Source: an uncultured Eubacteriales bacterium
Lineage (GTDB): Bacteria > Bacillota > Clostridia > Oscillospirales > UBA644
Length of the DNA stretch: 5,196 bases
Reading direction: 5' to 3'
Assembly: GCA_934486965.1 (NCBI GenBank)
Contig: CAKSQP010000105.1
Coordinates: forward strand, 1 to 5,196
Shown one piece after another: positions 3,940-5,196 of the stretch. Position numbers and translations under genes: made by a program. The notes under the pieces are model-generated. The model worked only from the letters and a program-made list of their open reading frames with translations, was not told the origin of the DNA and ran no database searches. Each line of letters opens with the position of its first letter. Position 1 is the first letter of the stretch.

Positions 3940-5196
3940 TTATTTGCCCGAGGGGATATTCTTTATATACTTGTCAACGTCGCCGTGAGAAGAAATATAA
4001 TCGGTCCATTCCTGCGGGAGGTTCTTTAAGCGTTTCTTTGCTTTTGCAGTGCTCGAACCGCCCTTTACGTTATCATAAAGTTCGGTAGCCTTCTTCGAAG
4101 TGCTTGCGGAAACTGCAAAATAAGCGCTGTCGCCTACGTTGAGGTCGGAGACTTCGGTAGTCCAGTATTTCGCACCCGAAATGCTTTCGAGAGCGTTCTT
4201 GCCGCCGAGCATATCTTCTTCGGAAGCAAAGAACTGAACGTTATCTTTCTTTGTAAGACGGACAGCGTAGTTTACGCCGTTTGCGCCGTCGACATAGATA
4301 GCGCCGTCTTTTTCGTCGTAGGTCGCCGTTGCGCCGTCCGCGATCTTCCCGCCGACAACGAACGAACCCGTCGAATTCGCGGTGACTTTTCTTGTTACGG
4401 TATCGGTCGAATAGAAGAAATCTTCGGTCTCGACAACTGTCTTGTTGGGATATGTTGCGGTATTCTTAAGAGAATACGGAGCGAATTCAAGCGCCGCGCT
4501 TTCGGCAGCCTGACTGCCTGTCGGCATTACTTTGACGGAGAAGGACTTGAACTGATAAGCGCCGCCCTTCTTGAAGTGAATGTCAAAGAACGCTCTGGTG
4601 GAATCGGTGATAAGGCCTTCTTCGTCGATATTCTTGCAAAGTTCGTTGATATTGACGATCTTTACGTCGTTCGAACCGACGGAGGTAAGAAGGGTATCGT
4701 AAACGGGAGAGTATGTATAAAGGTTGATATCTACGTTATCGGCACATTCGCCCGTCTCGATAACGAGATAATACTGTTTGTTTACGAAATCGTACTGATA
4801 CGCTTCGGAAATACCTCTTATTCTGAAAGTATTGTAGGAATCGAGGTCTTTTCCGCCGTACTGATCGGGGACAACAACGTCGAGAGCGGAACCTTTACTG
4901 TTGTTTGAAACAAGTTTGGTCATGTTCTTCATCTTTGTTGTTTCGGCAGAGAAATCGGCTTCCCATTCGGTGCTTCCCGAAGAGCCGTTTGCGGACATCT
5001 GCTCAAGAGTAAAGAGGACGTTATCGACGGTCTTTCCGTCAACTCCGAGAGCAAGTTCCTGTTTTTTCGTGTCGGTTGCGTCTTCTCCGCTTTCGGCAGA
5101 GGGGTTTATCGTGATAGCCGAGTCGGGATATTTGAGCCATCTCTGCTGAGAAGCGCTGTTGTCGACCGCTTCTTCCGCAGTGAAGCTGTACGAACT
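3940..5196 (-). CDS. Probable secreted beta-rich protein of unknown function, N-terminus beyond the right edge
   Basis: The frame is open from the right edge to TAA at 3940-3942 (418 residues visible). A Met at 4998 is internal: the frame continues upstream through 66 more codons with coherent sequence, so the true start and any signal peptide lie outside the window. The protein is rich in Ser, Thr, Gly, Asp, Asn and aromatic residues and has only two Cys (visible residues 151 and 187). Visible residues ~105-230 alternate in beta-strand fashion (for example YQYDFVNKQYYLVIETGE and RAFFDIHFKKGGAYQFKSFS), suggesting a jelly-roll or carbohydrate-binding-module-like domain. Residues ~240-370 form a second beta-rich region (SFVVGGKIADGATATYDE). 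The last ~45 residues are Lys-rich and end WTDYISSHGDVDKYIKNIPSGK without an LPxTG motif or membrane anchor. This suggests an extracellular or cell-surface protein, but no family is recognised. It converges with the antiporter gene. Confidence 0.8.
   Translation of the reverse strand, partial: SSYSFTAEEAVDNSASQQRWLKYPDSAITINPSAESGEDATDTKKQELALGVDGKTVDNVLFTLEQMSANGSSGSTEWEADFSAETTKMKNMTKLVSNNSKGSALDVVVPDQYGGKDLDSYNTFRIRGISEAYQYDFVNKQYYLVIETGECADNVDINLYTYSPVYDTLLTSVGSNDVKIVNINELCKNIDEEGLITDSTRAFFDIHFKKGGAYQFKSFSVKVMPTGSQAAESAALEFAPYSLKNTATYPNKTVVETEDFFYSTDTVTRKVTANSTGSFVVGGKIADGATATYDEKDGAIYVDGANGVNYAVRLTKKDNVQFFASEEDMLGGKNALESISGAKYWTTEVSDLNVGDSAYFAVSASTSKKATELYDNVKGGSSTAKAKKRLKNLPQEWTDYISSHGDVDKYIKNIPSGK

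Noticed and set aside
4996..4998. ATG at 4998 as the start of the leftward gene
   Set aside because: The frame continues upstream for 66 codons to the right edge with similar composition, and no ribosome binding site is evident, so this Met is internal.
4576..5149. Plus-strand open frames at 4576-4908 and 4901-5149
   Set aside because: They are antisense to the continuous minus-strand gene and lack ribosome binding sites or recognisable protein character.

Overview
The window looks like a chromosomal segment of a Firmicutes-type bacterium, most likely an uncultured Clostridia member of moderate GC. The evidence is strong AAGGAGG-type ribosome binding sites, TTGACA/TATAAT promoters with extended -10 elements, short intergenic gaps, a DnaD-domain protein (a Firmicutes hallmark), and an Rrf2 regulator with the Cys pattern and C-terminal sequence style of clostridial IscR-like proteins. 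No phage, transposase or CRISPR array is visible.

Layout. A leftward DnaD/DnaB_2-domain protein (2-634, cut by the left edge) has its own promoter at 667-695. Its last readable ~17 residues look like an oligopeptide-ABC ATPase, which suggests a chimeric or recombined junction at the left edge. Divergent from it, a promoter with a perfect 8-bp dyad at its -35 box drives a small membrane-anchored helical protein (844-1230) that ends in a strong terminator (1237-1267). Next is a two-gene operon: an Rrf2/IscR-like regulator with three Cys (1341-1781) overlapping by ATGA a HAD phosphatase (1778-2422).

The clearest functional unit is 2434-3781. A promoter starts transcription almost exactly at a fluoride (crcB-motif) riboswitch aptamer (2469-2526). 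A terminator hairpin (2510-2549) consumes the aptamer's 3' half. A strong ribosome binding site and a 398-aa CPA/SLC9B-type cation:proton-antiporter-family membrane protein (2585-3781) follow. Read together, this is a fluoride-sensing and fluoride-export module in which fluoride binding would prevent termination and permit antiporter synthesis.

The antiporter stop codon runs into a 100-bp composite inverted-repeat block (3781-3880): an outer 10-bp stem enclosing three hairpins, one of which is a 20-bp-stem terminator. A second terminator (3896-3926) with a UUCG loop ends the convergent leftward gene (3940-5196). That gene is open at the right edge and encodes a Ser/Thr/Gly-rich, beta-rich, probably extracellular protein of unknown function.
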